DNA from: Frondihabitans peucedani
GTDB taxonomy: Bacteria; Actinomycetota; Actinomycetes; Actinomycetales; Microbacteriaceae
Reading direction: 5' to 3'
Length of the DNA: 64,000 nucleotides
NCBI RefSeq assembly: GCF_039537585.1
Contig: NZ_BAABAU010000001.1
Span: forward strand, 186,001-250,000
Position 1 is the stretch's first letter; each line of letters starts with the position of its first letter. Shown here in pieces: positions 1 through 8,370 of this stretch. The notes beneath the pieces were generated by a model. The model searched no databases, was not told where the DNA came from, and saw only the letters and a program-made list of their open reading frames with translations. Position numbers and translations under genes: made by a program.

Positions 1-576
1 GATGTCGAGGTATTGACCGGCGGTGACCTCCGTGCGCATGCGGTTGAACTCGCGTCGGGCCGCGACGGCGGCGTCGCGCGACGGCAGCGAGTCGAAGGCC
101 TCGGAGACGAGCTCGTCGCTCCACGAGAGCAGGAGGTCGCCGAAGAGGAGCGCCGCGGAGGTGCCGAACGACCCGGCGTCGCCGAGCCAGGAGCCGTCGC
201 GGTGGAGGCCCTCGAACCGGCGGTGCGCCGCGGGGAGCCCGCGACGGGTGTCGGAGTTGTCCATGATGTCGTCGTGCACGAGGGCCGCGGCGTGGAAGAA
301 CTCGAGCCCCGCCGACGCGGTCAGGACGCTCGCCAGCTGGGCGCGGTCGGGACCCTCGGCGAGAGGGTCGGACGAGGCGCCGATGGCCTGCACGGACTGC
401 CAGCCCCAGTAGCAGAACAGGGCCCGGAAGCGCTTGCCGCCCTGGAGGAGGTCGGCGGAGAACCGGGCGAACGGATCGAGGTCGGAGGCGATGCGGGCCA
501 GATGCGGCCGCTGCCCGTCGAGGAAGGTGTCGATCCGCTCTTGAACGACGTCTACTAACCGCGTACTCTCAGCCAC
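1..576 (-). CDS. Polyprenyl diphosphate synthase, 5' part only
   Basis: The first 192 codons of a trans-isoprenyl diphosphate synthase, which condenses isopentenyl diphosphate onto an allylic primer to make menaquinone, carotenoid or carrier-lipid precursors. The gene runs off the window at base 1. The first aspartate-rich motif DDIMD lies at 259-273 (about residues 102-106), followed by the usual D-x-R-R-G loop; these bind Mg and the allylic diphosphate. The second aspartate-rich motif lies outside the window. I chose the GTG at 576 because a TAGGCT hexamer ends six bases upstream, so the transcript is probably leaderless. It diverges from the DUF3040 gene. The exact chain-length product cannot be read from this fragment. 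Confidence 0.9.
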   Translation of the reverse strand, partial: MAESTRLVDVVQERIDTFLDGQRPHLARIASDLDPFARFSADLLQGGKRFRALFCYWGWQSVQAIGASSDPLAEGPDRAQLASVLTASAGLEFFHAAALVHDDIMDNSDTRRGLPAAHRRFEGLHRDGSWLGDAGSFGTSAALLFGDLLLSWSDELVSEAFDSLPSRDAAVAARREFNRMRTEVTAGQYLDI

Positions 577-582
577 GCCGCT

Positions 583-588
583 AGCCTA
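583..588 (-). promoter_or_regulatory. Candidate -10 element (TAGGCT) of the prenyl synthase gene
   Basis: TAGGCT on the minus strand is followed by six bases and then the GTG start, the spacing expected for a leaderless actinobacterial transcript. No clear -35 box was seen. The same hexamer occurs before ftsZ, wag31, dnaE, ctaC and trpD in this window. A TAGAAT at 606-611 on the plus strand could serve the divergent DUF3040 gene. Confidence 0.5.
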
Positions 589-696
589 ACCACAGACCGC
601 GGTCGTAGAATTCTGAGCATCGAGCCCGCGCGTGCGCGGGTCCGATCCGGCTCGTCACGCGAGTCAGACCACAGCCGTCCCTGAAGGGAACACAAG

Positions 697-1098
697 ATGC
701 CACTTTCCGAACAGGAGCAGCGGCTGCTCGAAGAGATGGAGCGCAGCCTCTACAACAACGACTCCGACTTCGTCACCACCATGAGCTCGCGTCGAGGGCG
801 ACCGAGCTACACCATGGTGGTCGTCGGGGTCCTGGGAGCACTCGTGGGGGTGGGCATCGTCATCGCAGGCGTCGCCTTCCGCCAGCCGCTCATCGGTGTT
901 GCCGGCTTCGTCGTCCTGCTCGCGGGCGCGCTGTTCGCGATCGCGCCGCCCCGCCGCCGTCACGGCTCTCTCGGCGCCGCCCCGGTCCCTCCCCGTTCCT
1001 CCACCGGGTCGGACGGCCGTGCGCGCGGCAACCGCGGCTCGATGATGGACCGCCTCAACGAGCGCTGGGAACGCCGTCAGGGCGGCGACGAGCGCTGA
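697..1098 (+). CDS. DUF3040 family small membrane protein
   Basis: A 133-residue protein of the actinobacterial DUF3040 family; its function is unknown. The N-terminus (MPLSEQEQRLLEEMER) is the family signature: a short amphipathic segment that precedes two hydrophobic segments at about residues 38-60 and 65-83. A basic, low-complexity tail with many Arg and Gly follows. It lies just upstream of mraZ, a position that DUF3040 genes often occupy in Actinobacteria, but tandem terminators separate it from the dcw cluster. A GAAGGG ribosome-binding site stands before the ATG. Confidence 0.9.
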   Translation: MPLSEQEQRLLEEMERSLYNNDSDFVTTMSSRRGRPSYTMVVVGVLGALVGVGIVIAGVAFRQPLIGVAGFVVLLAGALFAIAPPRRRHGSLGAAPVPPRSSTGSDGRARGNRGSMMDRLNERWERRQGGDER

Positions 1099-1114
1099 TC
1101 CTCCCTCTCTGATC

Positions 1115-1143
1115 GGGCCGACCTCCGGGTCGGCCCTTTTTTT
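1115..1143 (+). terminator. Rho-independent terminator after the DUF3040 gene
   Basis: A perfect 9-bp stem, GGGCCGACC (1115-1123) with GGTCGGCCC (1128-1136), a TCCG loop and seven T residues. It is the clearest intrinsic terminator in the window. Confidence 0.95.
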
Positions 1144-1191
1144 GTGCCCTCGACCTGCCGGGGGCGCACGAAGTCCTCCCTTTTCCTCCAC

Positions 1192-1223
1192 CCCCGTTCT
1201 TCCCCGAGAAGGCGGGGTTTTTT
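1192..1223 (+). terminator. Second terminator upstream of mraZ
   Basis: CCCCG (1192-1196) pairs with CGGGG (1213-1217), with additional pairing possible between the TTCT and AGAA segments inside, followed by six T residues. Together with the terminator at 1115 it insulates the dcw promoter from upstream transcription. A third small stem (GCCCCG/CGGGGC, 1227-1250) follows without a T run. Confidence 0.8.
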
Positions 1224-1264
1224 CATGCCCCGGCACCCCCTTTTCGGGGCGGGGACTCGCTTGA

Positions 1265-1308
1265 GTGGCGTGCGGTGGAGTAAAGTGGAGGAAACGGTGG
1301 GCGAGTGG
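1265..1308 (+). promoter_or_regulatory. Phased GTGG repeats, probable MraZ operator and mra promoter
   Basis: GTGG occurs five times on one strand, at 1265, 1275, 1285, 1297 and 1305, so the first three are exactly one helical turn apart. MraZ is known to bind GTGG/TGGG direct repeats of about 10-bp period upstream of its own gene. A possible -10 element, TAAAGT (1281-1286), lies among the repeats, so bound MraZ would cover the promoter. The mraZ start is 13 bases after the last repeat, with GAGG at 1313-1316 as ribosome-binding site. Confidence 0.75.
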
Positions 1309-1320
1309 GGGTGAGGTGCA

Positions 1321-1752
1321 GTGTTCCTCGGTACCTACGCGCCCCGGCTCGACGAGAAAGGCCGCATCATCCTTCCTGCCAAGTACCGCGACGAGCTGGC
1401 CTCCGGCCTCGTGATGACGCGCGGGCAGGAGCGCTGCGTCTACGTCTTCAGCCAGCGCGAGTTCGAAGACCTCCACTCGCGCATCCGGCAGGCGCCCGTC
1501 ACCAGCAAGGCCTCGCGCGACTACCTCCGCCTGTTCCTCTCGGGCGCGTCCGACGAGATCCCCGACAAGCAGCACCGCGTCACGATCCCCGCGAACCTCC
1601 GCGAGTACGCGGGCCTCGGCCGCGACCTGACCGTCATCGGCGCCGGCAACCGCGCCGAGATCTGGGACACCGCCGCTTGGAACACGTACTACGCCGAGCA
1701 GGAGGCGTCCTTCGCCGACACCACGGAGGAGGTGATCCCCGGCCTCTTCTGA
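1321..1752 (+). CDS. mraZ: Transcriptional regulator MraZ
   Basis: A 143-residue MraZ, the DNA-binding regulator that heads most dcw clusters. It contains two tandem SpoVT/AbrB-like repeats: residues about 5-50 with the [13 protein letters not shown] motif, and about 80-125 with [12 protein letters not shown]. MraZ forms rings that bind GTGG direct repeats and usually represses its own operon; five such repeats stand immediately upstream. The GTG start is supported by GAGG four bases before it. rsmH follows after 104 bases, where no terminator was seen. Confidence 0.97.
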   Translation: MFLGTYAPRLDEKGRIILPAKYRDELASGLVMTRGQERCVYVFSQREFEDLHSRIRQAPVTSKASRDYLRLFLSGASDEIPDKQHRVTIPANLREYAGLGRDLTVIGAGNRAEIWDTAAWNTYYAEQEASFADTTEEVIPGLF

Positions 1753-1856
1753 CCTTCCGGCCCTGACTCCCAGCCGTCCACCCCTGGCGCACCTTCCCCG
1801 GTGCCAGGTGGGATGGATGGGGATCAGGGCCTGAAGACCACGAGAGTCCGTCCGCC

Positions 1857-2810
1857 ATGGCAGACGAGCAGATCCACACCCCCGTCCTCCTCGAGCGCAC
1901 GCTCGAGCTCCTCGCGGCGGCCATCGGCCGACCGGGAGCCGTCGTCGTCGACACCACCCTCGGCATGGGCGGCCACTCCCACGCGATGCTGTCGCGTCAC
2001 CCCGGCCTCACCCTCGTCGGGCTCGACCGCGACACCGAGGCGCTGGCAATCGCGGGGGAGCGGCTCGCCGAGTTCGGCGACCGCGCGAAGCTGGTGCACA
2101 CCGAGTACGACGGCATCGCCGCGGCTCTCGACGGTCTCGGCATCGACGAGGTCGACGGCGTCCTGTTCGACCTCGGCGTCTCCTCGCTGCAGCTCGACCG
2201 GGTCGAGCGCGGCTTCTCGTACTCGAAGGACGCCCCGCTCGACATGCGGATGGACCCGACGCAGGGCGTCACCGCCGAGACGGTCCTCGCCACCTACTCC
2301 GAGGCCGACCTCCGCCGCATCTTCTACCAGTACGGCGAGGAGAAGCTGGCGCCCCGGTACGCCCGCCGCATCGTGGAGCGGCGAGAGTCCTCGCCCCTCG
2401 TCCGGAGCGGCGAGCTGGTCGACCTCCTCAGCGCGGCGACGCCCGCGGCCCTGTCGCGAGCGGGTCATCCTGCGAAGAGGGTGTTCCAGGCCCTGCGCAT
2501 CGAGGTCAACGCCGAGCTCGCCTCTCTCGAGGCGGCGCTCCCGGCGGCCCTCGACCGCATCTCCATCGGCGGCCGGATCGTCGTGCTCGCCTACCAGTCG
2601 CTCGAAGACCGGCTCGTGAAGCGCGAGTTCGCGGCGCGGAGCACCTCGACGGCGCCCGCCGGCCTCCCGGTCGAGCTCCCCGAGCACCGACCCGAGTTCT
2701 CCCTCCTCGTCCGCGGCGCCGAACTGGCCGGCGACGACGAGAGAGACAGCAATCCCCGAGCAAAACCCGTGCGCCTGCGGGCCGCCGAGCGAATCCGGAG
2801 ACGAGCATGA
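1857..2810 (+). CDS. rsmH: 16S rRNA (cytosine-1402-N4)-methyltransferase RsmH
   Basis: A 317-residue RsmH (MraW), which methylates N4 of C1402 in the ribosomal P site using S-adenosylmethionine. The N-terminal [13 protein letters not shown] start and the class I methyltransferase glycine-rich loop with GMGGHS are visible, followed by the family's helical insertion and the conserved DLGVSS and [14 protein letters not shown] segments. The start at ATG 1857 gives the usual N-terminus, although its ribosome-binding site is weak. The end overlaps ftsL by four bases (ATGA), which suggests translational coupling. Confidence 0.97.
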   Translation: MADEQIHTPVLLERTLELLAAAIGRPGAVVVDTTLGMGGHSHAMLSRHPGLTLVGLDRDTEALAIAGERLAEFGDRAKLVHTEYDGIAAALDGLGIDEVDGVLFDLGVSSLQLDRVERGFSYSKDAPLDMRMDPTQGVTAETVLATYSEADLRRIFYQYGEEKLAPRYARRIVERRESSPLVRSGELVDLLSAATPAALSRAGHPAKRVFQALRIEVNAELASLEAALPAALDRISIGGRIVVLAYQSLEDRLVKREFAARSTSTAPAGLPVELPEHRPEFSLLVRGAELAGDDERDSNPRAKPVRLRAAERIRRRA

Positions 2811-3448
2811 CCAACCTCGCCACGCTGCCCACCCGCCTCTCGGGCGACGACGTCGAAGACGACCTCCTCGGGAGCGACCTCCCCGGAGGGTCGCGGCCCC
2901 GCCGGGGCCCGATCGAGATCGTCACCAGCCGGGTCCAGCGGCAGGCGCGCCCGCGCATCCTGTACGCCCTCATCGCCACGGCGGCCCTCTTCGTCCTGCT
3001 GCTCACGCAGCTCGGCGTCAGCATCGCTCTGAGCAAGGGCGCTTACCAGATCTCGTCGCTGCAGGACACGCAGACCTCGCTCTCGCGGACGCAGGAGAAG
3101 TACAGCGAGAAGCTTCAGGTGCTGTCGTCGCCGCAGAACATCGCAAACAACGCCACGGCGCTCGGGATGGTGCGGAACCAGAACCCGGTCTACCTCGACC
3201 TGTCCACGCAGAGGGTGTTCGGCACCCCGACCCCGGCAGCGCCCGACAAGGCGACCTCGGGCGACCTCATCCCGAACAGCCTGCTGAAGGGCGTCCCCGT
3301 CGTCACGAAGCCCCAGACGAAGGACGCAGCGAAGGACGCCTCCGCGAAGGCCGCCGCGGCTTCTGGCGCGACGGGCGCGGCAGAGACGCAAACGGGTGCC
3401 GCGAAGGTACCGTCGTCGAATCAACTGGCTGCTCCGGAGACCCGCTAG
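2807..3448 (+). CDS. ftsL: Cell division protein FtsL-like
   Basis: A 213-residue bitopic division protein in the ftsL position between rsmH and ftsI. It has a cytoplasmic N-terminus of about 50 residues, one membrane segment (about 50-74, starting near [12 protein letters not shown]), and then an extracytoplasmic region whose first 50 residues are compatible with a coiled coil ([20 protein letters not shown]). The C-terminal 60 residues are Ala/Lys/Thr-rich and probably disordered, which is longer than in E. coli FtsL. The family diverges strongly, so the assignment rests on position and architecture. FtsL joins FtsB and FtsQ to activate septal synthesis. Confidence 0.85.
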   Translation: MTNLATLPTRLSGDDVEDDLLGSDLPGGSRPRRGPIEIVTSRVQRQARPRILYALIATAALFVLLLTQLGVSIALSKGAYQISSLQDTQTSLSRTQEKYSEKLQVLSSPQNIANNATALGMVRNQNPVYLDLSTQRVFGTPTPAAPDKATSGDLIPNSLLKGVPVVTKPQTKDAAKDASAKAAAASGATGAAETQTGAAKVPSSNQLAAPETR

Positions 3449-3489
3449 ACACGTCTTCCCAGCAGGCTCCGCTGGGCCAGCCGATGAGT

Positions 3490-3514
3490 GCGGGCGGCGT
3501 TCGGCGCCTCCCGC
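3490..3514 (+). promoter_or_regulatory. Strong hairpin immediately upstream of the ftsI ribosome-binding site
   Basis: A 10-bp stem with one mismatch (3490-3499 with 3505-3514) closed by a TTCGG loop ends directly before the GGTGAGG ribosome-binding site of ftsI. A second smaller stem (CCCAGC/GCTGGG, 3458-3476) lies upstream. There is no T run, so termination is less likely than an RNA-stability or translation role. This is the only sizeable gap (81 bases) between ftsL and ftsQ. Confidence 0.4.
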
Positions 3515-3529
3515 GGTGAGGAACCACTC

Positions 3530-5341
3530 GTGAGAGCAACCGCACACGGCAGCACGGTCGGGAACGGCGGCGTCCGCCACACCCGGGGCAGGCGGCGCCG
3601 AGCGACCGTCGCCGCGATCGCGATCTTCGCGCTCGTCGCGATCTTCGTCGTCCGGCTGGTCGACATCCAGGTCGTCCAGGCTGCGACGCTCAACTCCGAC
3701 GCCGTCGGCAAGCGGTCGATCTCGACGACGATCTACGGCGACCGGGGCGACATCGTCGACACCAACGGCAAGGTCCTGGCCGGCACGGTGCTGCGGTACG
3801 ACATCACCGCCGTGCCGCGGTTCGCGCAGGAGGGCTACAGCACCACCGACGCCCGAGGCGTCAAGCGCACCTACTCCCTCGAGCAGTCCGCCCAGCAGAT
3901 CGCGGCGGCGACCGGGGCGAAGACGCAGACGATCCTGACGGCCCTGACGGCGAACAAGACCAGCCTCTACGCGAAGCTCGTCGGGGCGGTCGACGTCGAC
4001 GCCTACGACAGGATCGAGAAGCTCGGCATCTCGTGGATCTACCCGGTCCGCACGACGGCCCGCACCTACCCCGACGGGGCCGTGGCAGGCAACCTCACCG
4101 GTTTCGTCGGCACCGACGGCGACGGCCAGTACGGCCTCGAGCAGGAGTACGACTCCTGCCTCGCGGGCGAGAACGGCTCCGAGACCTACGAGCGCGGCGC
4201 CGACGGCGTGAAGCTCCCCGGGTCGAGCGTGACGACGAAGAAGGCAGTCGACGGCGGCACCGTCCAGACGACGATCGACTCCGACCTCCAGTTCCAGATG
4301 CAGCAGGATCTCGACGAGCAGGTCAAGGCGATCGGCGCGACCTCGGGCAGCGTCGTCGTGATGAAGGCGTCCGACGCCTCGCTGCTGGCGGTCGCCGACT
4401 CCGGCAGCGTCGATCCCAACAACCGGAACGCCAACAAGGGTCTGAATCTCTCGTCCCGTGCATTCCAGTCGTCGTACGAGCCCGGCTCGACGTTCAAGGC
4501 CATGACCGCCGCGACGGCGATCGACCTGGGCGTCGCCAGCCCCGCCTCCCAGGAGATCGTCGCCGACACCAGGAGGTTCTCCTGGGGCGGCATGATCGGC
4601 GACGCCGAGGCCCACCCGGTCGAGCACCTCACCCTCGCGGGCATCCTCGCCGACTCCTCGAACGTCGGCATCTCGCTCATCGGCGAGAAGGTCTCGAAGC
4701 AGCAGCGCTACGAGTACATGCTGAAGTTCGGCCTCGGCAAGACCAGCGAGGTGAAGTTCCCGGGCGAGACCGTCGGTCAGCTCCGCGCGCCGTCCGACTG
4801 GGACAGCCAGACGGACATCAACTCGATGTTCGGGCAGGGCGTCGGCGCGAGCGCGATCCAGGTCGCCAGCATCTACCAGACCCTCGCCAACGGCGGCGTC
4901 CGAATGCCGGTCAAGCTCGTGAAGGGCTGCGTCGCGAGCGACGGCACCGTCACCGACGTGCCGAGCGCGAAGGGCACCCGCGTCGTCTCCGAGAAGGCCG
5001 CGGACGACGTGGTCGACATGCTCGAGAACACGATCCCCGAGGGCACGCTCAAGGGCATGGCTCCGATCTCGGGCTACAACGTCTCGGCCAAGACCGGTAC
5101 GGCGCAGATCGCCGACGCGCCCGGCGGCGGATACGGCAGCGACTACATCATCTCGGTCGCCGGCATCGCCCCCGCCGAGAACCCGCAGTACGTCGTGCTC
5201 GTGACCTTCAACAAGCCCACTACGCTGAAGACCTCGTTCGCGGCGGCCCCCGCCTTCCGCGAGATAATGTCCCAGGTCCTCGAGACGTACCGGGTGAAGC
5301 CCTCGACCACGGCCCCCACCGATCTCCCGGATACTTGGTAG
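3530..5341 (+). CDS. ftsI: Septal peptidoglycan transpeptidase FtsI (PBP3 class)
   Basis: A 603-residue class B penicillin-binding protein that cross-links septal peptidoglycan with FtsW. A basic N-terminal tail and one membrane segment (about residues 23-43) precede the PBP dimer domain with its GDRGDIVDTNGKVLA motif. The transpeptidase domain has the three active-site motifs: STFK with Ser320, SSN at about 376, and KTG at about 521. I chose GTG 3530, which has GGTGAGG at the right distance; an in-frame GTG at 3488 would add 14 residues but would place the hairpin at 3490 inside the gene. No PASTA domains are present. Confidence 0.96.
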   Translation: MRATAHGSTVGNGGVRHTRGRRRRATVAAIAIFALVAIFVVRLVDIQVVQAATLNSDAVGKRSISTTIYGDRGDIVDTNGKVLAGTVLRYDITAVPRFAQEGYSTTDARGVKRTYSLEQSAQQIAAATGAKTQTILTALTANKTSLYAKLVGAVDVDAYDRIEKLGISWIYPVRTTARTYPDGAVAGNLTGFVGTDGDGQYGLEQEYDSCLAGENGSETYERGADGVKLPGSSVTTKKAVDGGTVQTTIDSDLQFQMQQDLDEQVKAIGATSGSVVVMKASDASLLAVADSGSVDPNNRNANKGLNLSSRAFQSSYEPGSTFKAMTAATAIDLGVASPASQEIVADTRRFSWGGMIGDAEAHPVEHLTLAGILADSSNVGISLIGEKVSKQQRYEYMLKFGLGKTSEVKFPGETVGQLRAPSDWDSQTDINSMFGQGVGASAIQVASIYQTLANGGVRMPVKLVKGCVASDGTVTDVPSAKGTRVVSEKAADDVVDMLENTIPEGTLKGMAPISGYNVSAKTGTAQIADAPGGGYGSDYIISVAGIAPAENPQYVVLVTFNKPTTLKTSFAAAPAFREIMSQVLETYRVKPSTTAPTDLPDTW

Positions 5342-5392
5342 GCCGCCCGTGTCACACCAGCACGAATCGACGCGGCAAGAAATGAGGAATCT

Positions 5393-6955
5393 TTGAGTGC
5401 CCGGATCCCCCCGGTCCTTCGTCCGGAACATCCCTCGGCGAGGTCTCTCGGCCAGCTGGCCAGCGAGTTCGGACTCGAGCACATCGGCTCGATCGACGGC
5501 ATCGAGATCACGGGCGTGACTCTGTCGACCGGCGACCTCCACCCGGGCGACCTCTACGTCGGCATGCCCGGTGCGCACCGGCACGGCGCCGAGTTCGCCG
5601 CCGAGGCCCGCGAGGGCGGCGCGGTGGCCCTGCTGACCGACGCCCGCGGCGCGGAGATCGCCGAGGGCGCAGGGCTCCCCGTGATCCTGGTCGACTCTCC
5701 GCGCGCAGCGCTCGGAGACGTCTCCGCGTGGGTGTACCGCACCATGGAGCACCCGCCGCTCCTCTTCGCCGTCACCGGCACCAACGGCAAGACCTCGACG
5801 TCCTACCTGCTCGAGGGCATCCTCCGCCAGATGGGCCTCGTGACCGGTCTGTCGTCGACGGCCGAGCGCCACATCGGCGACCTCACCGTCGTCTCCCGGC
5901 TCACCACGCCGGAGGCCAGCGAGATGCACGCCCTCCTGGCCCGCATGCGCGAGAGCGAGGTCCGCGCCGTCGCCGTGGAGGTCAGCGCGCAGGCCCTCAG
6001 CCGCAACCGCGTCGACGGCCTCGTCTTCGACGTCGCCGGCTTCACGAACCTCAGCCACGACCACCTCGACGACTACGGCGACATGGAGGAGTACTTCCAG
6101 GCGAAGCTGCCTCTGTTCCAGCCCGACCGCGCAGCGCGCGGCGTCGTCTCGCTCGACTCGCCCTACGGGCAGCGCGTCGTCGAGGCGTCTCGGATCCCGG
6201 TCACGACCATCAAGGTCGTGCCGCCGATCACCGAGGGCACGGACGACGCCGACTGGACGGTCGAGATCCTCGACGAGCAGGCCGCCTACACCGAGTTCCG
6301 CCTATCGGGGCCGGAGGGTCGCTCGCTCGTCACCCGCGTCCCGATGATCGGCTGGCACATGGCCGCCGACGCAGCCCTCGCCATCGTCATGATGGTGGAG
6401 GGGGGCTTCGAGCTCGAGGCCATCGGTCAGGCCCTCGACGAGGACGGCGGCATCGTCGCCTACCTCCCCGGCCGCACCGAGCGGGTCTCCGGCGACCGCG
6501 GGCCGAGCGTCTTCGTCGACTTCGGCCACAGTCCCGACGCGTTCCTGACCACGCTGGGCGCCGTCCGCCGGTTCACCCCGGGCAAGGTCATCATGCTGTT
6601 CGGCGCCGACGGCGACCGCGACACCACCAAGCGGCCCGAGATGGCGCGCGTGGCCGCCGCCGGGTCCGACATCCTCGTCGTGACCGACCACCACCCGCGC
6701 TTCGAAGACCCCGACTCGATCCGGAAGACCCTCGTCGACGCGGCTCGCGAGGCGTACCCCGACCACGAGATCCACGAGGTGAGCCCGCCCGAGGCGGCCA
6801 TCCGGTTCGCCGTGTCGCTCGCGGACGAGGGCGACTCGATCCTGTGGGCCGGCCCCGGCCACCAGGACTACCGCGACATCCGAGGGGTCCGCACCCCCTA
6901 CTCCGCTCGCGACGAGGCACGCGCCGCCCTGCGAGAGGCCGGGTGGGCCGAGTGA
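5393..6955 (+). CDS. murE: UDP-MurNAc-tripeptide synthetase MurE
   Basis: A 520-residue Mur ligase that adds the third residue of the peptidoglycan stem peptide. The ATP-binding loop GTNGKTSTSYL, the central ligase domain and the C-terminal domain are all present. In meso-diaminopimelate-specific enzymes the C-terminal domain carries DNPR; here the aligned segment, about residues 432-436, reads D-H-H-P-R. That fits a different third amino acid, as expected if this is a B-type peptidoglycan organism. The TTG start follows GAGGAA at a good distance. The stop overlaps the murF start by four bases. Confidence 0.95.
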   Translation: MSARIPPVLRPEHPSARSLGQLASEFGLEHIGSIDGIEITGVTLSTGDLHPGDLYVGMPGAHRHGAEFAAEAREGGAVALLTDARGAEIAEGAGLPVILVDSPRAALGDVSAWVYRTMEHPPLLFAVTGTNGKTSTSYLLEGILRQMGLVTGLSSTAERHIGDLTVVSRLTTPEASEMHALLARMRESEVRAVAVEVSAQALSRNRVDGLVFDVAGFTNLSHDHLDDYGDMEEYFQAKLPLFQPDRAARGVVSLDSPYGQRVVEASRIPVTTIKVVPPITEGTDDADWTVEILDEQAAYTEFRLSGPEGRSLVTRVPMIGWHMAADAALAIVMMVEGGFELEAIGQALDEDGGIVAYLPGRTERVSGDRGPSVFVDFGHSPDAFLTTLGAVRRFTPGKVIMLFGADGDRDTTKRPEMARVAAAGSDILVVTDHHPRFEDPDSIRKTLVDAAREAYPDHEIHEVSPPEAAIRFAVSLADEGDSILWAGPGHQDYRDIRGVRTPYSARDEARAALREAGWAE

Positions 6956-8370
6956 TCCCGCTGACGCTCGACGAGGTCCGCACGATCGTCGGCGGCGAGC
7001 TCGTCCTCCCGGCAGGCAGCTCGGCGGCCGACGTCGTGACCGGCTCCGTCGAGACCGACTCGCGCCTGGTCACGGCGGGCTCGGTGTTCTTCGCCCTGCC
7101 CGGCGAGGTCACCGACGGCCGGCTGTTCGTGCCCAGCGCTGTCGAGAACGGCGCGGCCCTCGTCGTCGCCGAGGCGCCGGTCGAGGCCGGCGTCCCCGTG
7201 ATCCTGGTCGCCGACGGAGTCGTGGCCCTGGCCGACCTCGCCCGCGAGGTCGTCGCGCGCATCCGCGACGCGCGAGACGGCGCCGACCGCCTGCGCGTGG
7301 TCGGGATCACCGGATCGAACGGCAAGACCAGCACCAAGAACATGCTTCGGGCGATCCTGAGCGACCTCGGCCCGACCGTCGCTCCCGAGGGCTCGTTCAA
7401 CAACCACGTCGGGGCACCGATCTCGATGCTCCGGTCCGACTTCGACACCCGCTACCTCGTCTGCGAGATGGGTGCGGCGGGTCCCGGCGAGATCAAGCGC
7501 CTCGTGGGTATCGCGAAGCCCGACACGGGCGTCGTGCTCAAGGTGGGCATGGCCCACGCCGACGGCTTCGGCGGCATCGAGGGCACCCGCGCGGCCAAGG
7601 CCGAGATGGTCACCGACCTCCCGGCCTCCGCGACCGCGATCCTCAACCGCGACGACTTCCGGGTCGCAGGAATGGCCGACGACACCGCAGCCCGCGTCGT
7701 CACCTTCGGCCTCACCGAGGGGGCGGAGTACCGCGCCACCGACATCGAGGTCACCGCCACCGGCACCTCGTTCACGCTGCACGCCCCCGGCCTCACCCGC
7801 GAGGTCTCGCTCAGGATCCTCGGCGAGCACCACGTGATGAACGCCCTGGCCGCCCTGTCGGTCACGGGGGAGTGGGGCCTCGACGTCGACCGGGCCGCCA
7901 CCGTCCTCGAGGGCGTCACCCGAGCCGAGCGCTGGCGCATGGAGGTCCTCGACGGAGGGCCCGGCGTCACCGTCATCAACGACGCCTACAACGCCAGCCC
8001 CGACTCCGTCGCGGCGGCGCTGAAGACGCTCGCGCAGATCACCGGCCCCGGGCAGCGCTCGGTCGCCGTCCTCGGCGAGATGGCCGAGCTCGGCGAGTTC
8101 GCCCGAGACGAGCACGACCGCATCGGCCGCCTCGTCGTCCGCCTCAACATCCACAGGCTCGTCGTCGTCGGCGATGCGGCTCGCCACGTCCACATGGCGG
8201 CCGGGCTCGAGGGTTCGTGGGATGGTGAGACCATGCTGGTTCCCGACTCCGACGCGGCCTACGACGTCCTGAAGGCCGACCTCCGCGACGGCGACGTCGT
8301 GCTGGTGAAGTCGTCCAAGTCGGCGGGCCTCCGGTTCCTCGGCGACCGCCTCGCGGGAGTGACCGCGTGA
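6952..8370 (+). CDS. murF: UDP-MurNAc-tripeptide--D-alanyl-D-alanine ligase MurF
   Basis: A 472-residue Mur ligase that completes the UDP-MurNAc-pentapeptide by adding D-Ala-D-Ala. It has the MurF N-terminal domain, the ATP loop [15 protein letters not shown] (about residues 118-132), and the conserved [10 protein letters not shown] segment of the C-terminal domain. The GTG start overlaps the murE stop (GTGA); another in-frame GTG three codons upstream is possible. The stop overlaps the mraY start in the same way, so murE-murF-mraY are translationally coupled. Confidence 0.96.
   Translation: MIPLTLDEVRTIVGGELVLPAGSSAADVVTGSVETDSRLVTAGSVFFALPGEVTDGRLFVPSAVENGAALVVAEAPVEAGVPVILVADGVVALADLAREVVARIRDARDGADRLRVVGITGSNGKTSTKNMLRAILSDLGPTVAPEGSFNNHVGAPISMLRSDFDTRYLVCEMGAAGPGEIKRLVGIAKPDTGVVLKVGMAHADGFGGIEGTRAAKAEMVTDLPASATAILNRDDFRVAGMADDTAARVVTFGLTEGAEYRATDIEVTATGTSFTLHAPGLTREVSLRILGEHHVMNALAALSVTGEWGLDVDRAATVLEGVTRAERWRMEVLDGGPGVTVINDAYNASPDSVAAALKTLAQITGPGQRSVAVLGEMAELGEFARDEHDRIGRLVVRLNIHRLVVVGDAARHVHMAAGLEGSWDGETMLVPDSDAAYDVLKADLRDGDVVLVKSSKSAGLRFLGDRLAGVTA

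Noticed and set aside
3488-3529. GTG at 3488 as the ftsI start
   Set aside because: The GTG at 3530 has a well-placed GGTGAGG, and the region 3490-3514 forms a strong hairpin typical of non-coding sequence.
2591-6064. A minus-strand open frame of 1157 codons opposite ftsL-ftsI-murE
   Set aside because: It lies wholly opposite well-identified genes, has low-complexity Arg/Gly/Asp/Val composition, and results from the GC-rich third-position bias that keeps the opposite frame open.
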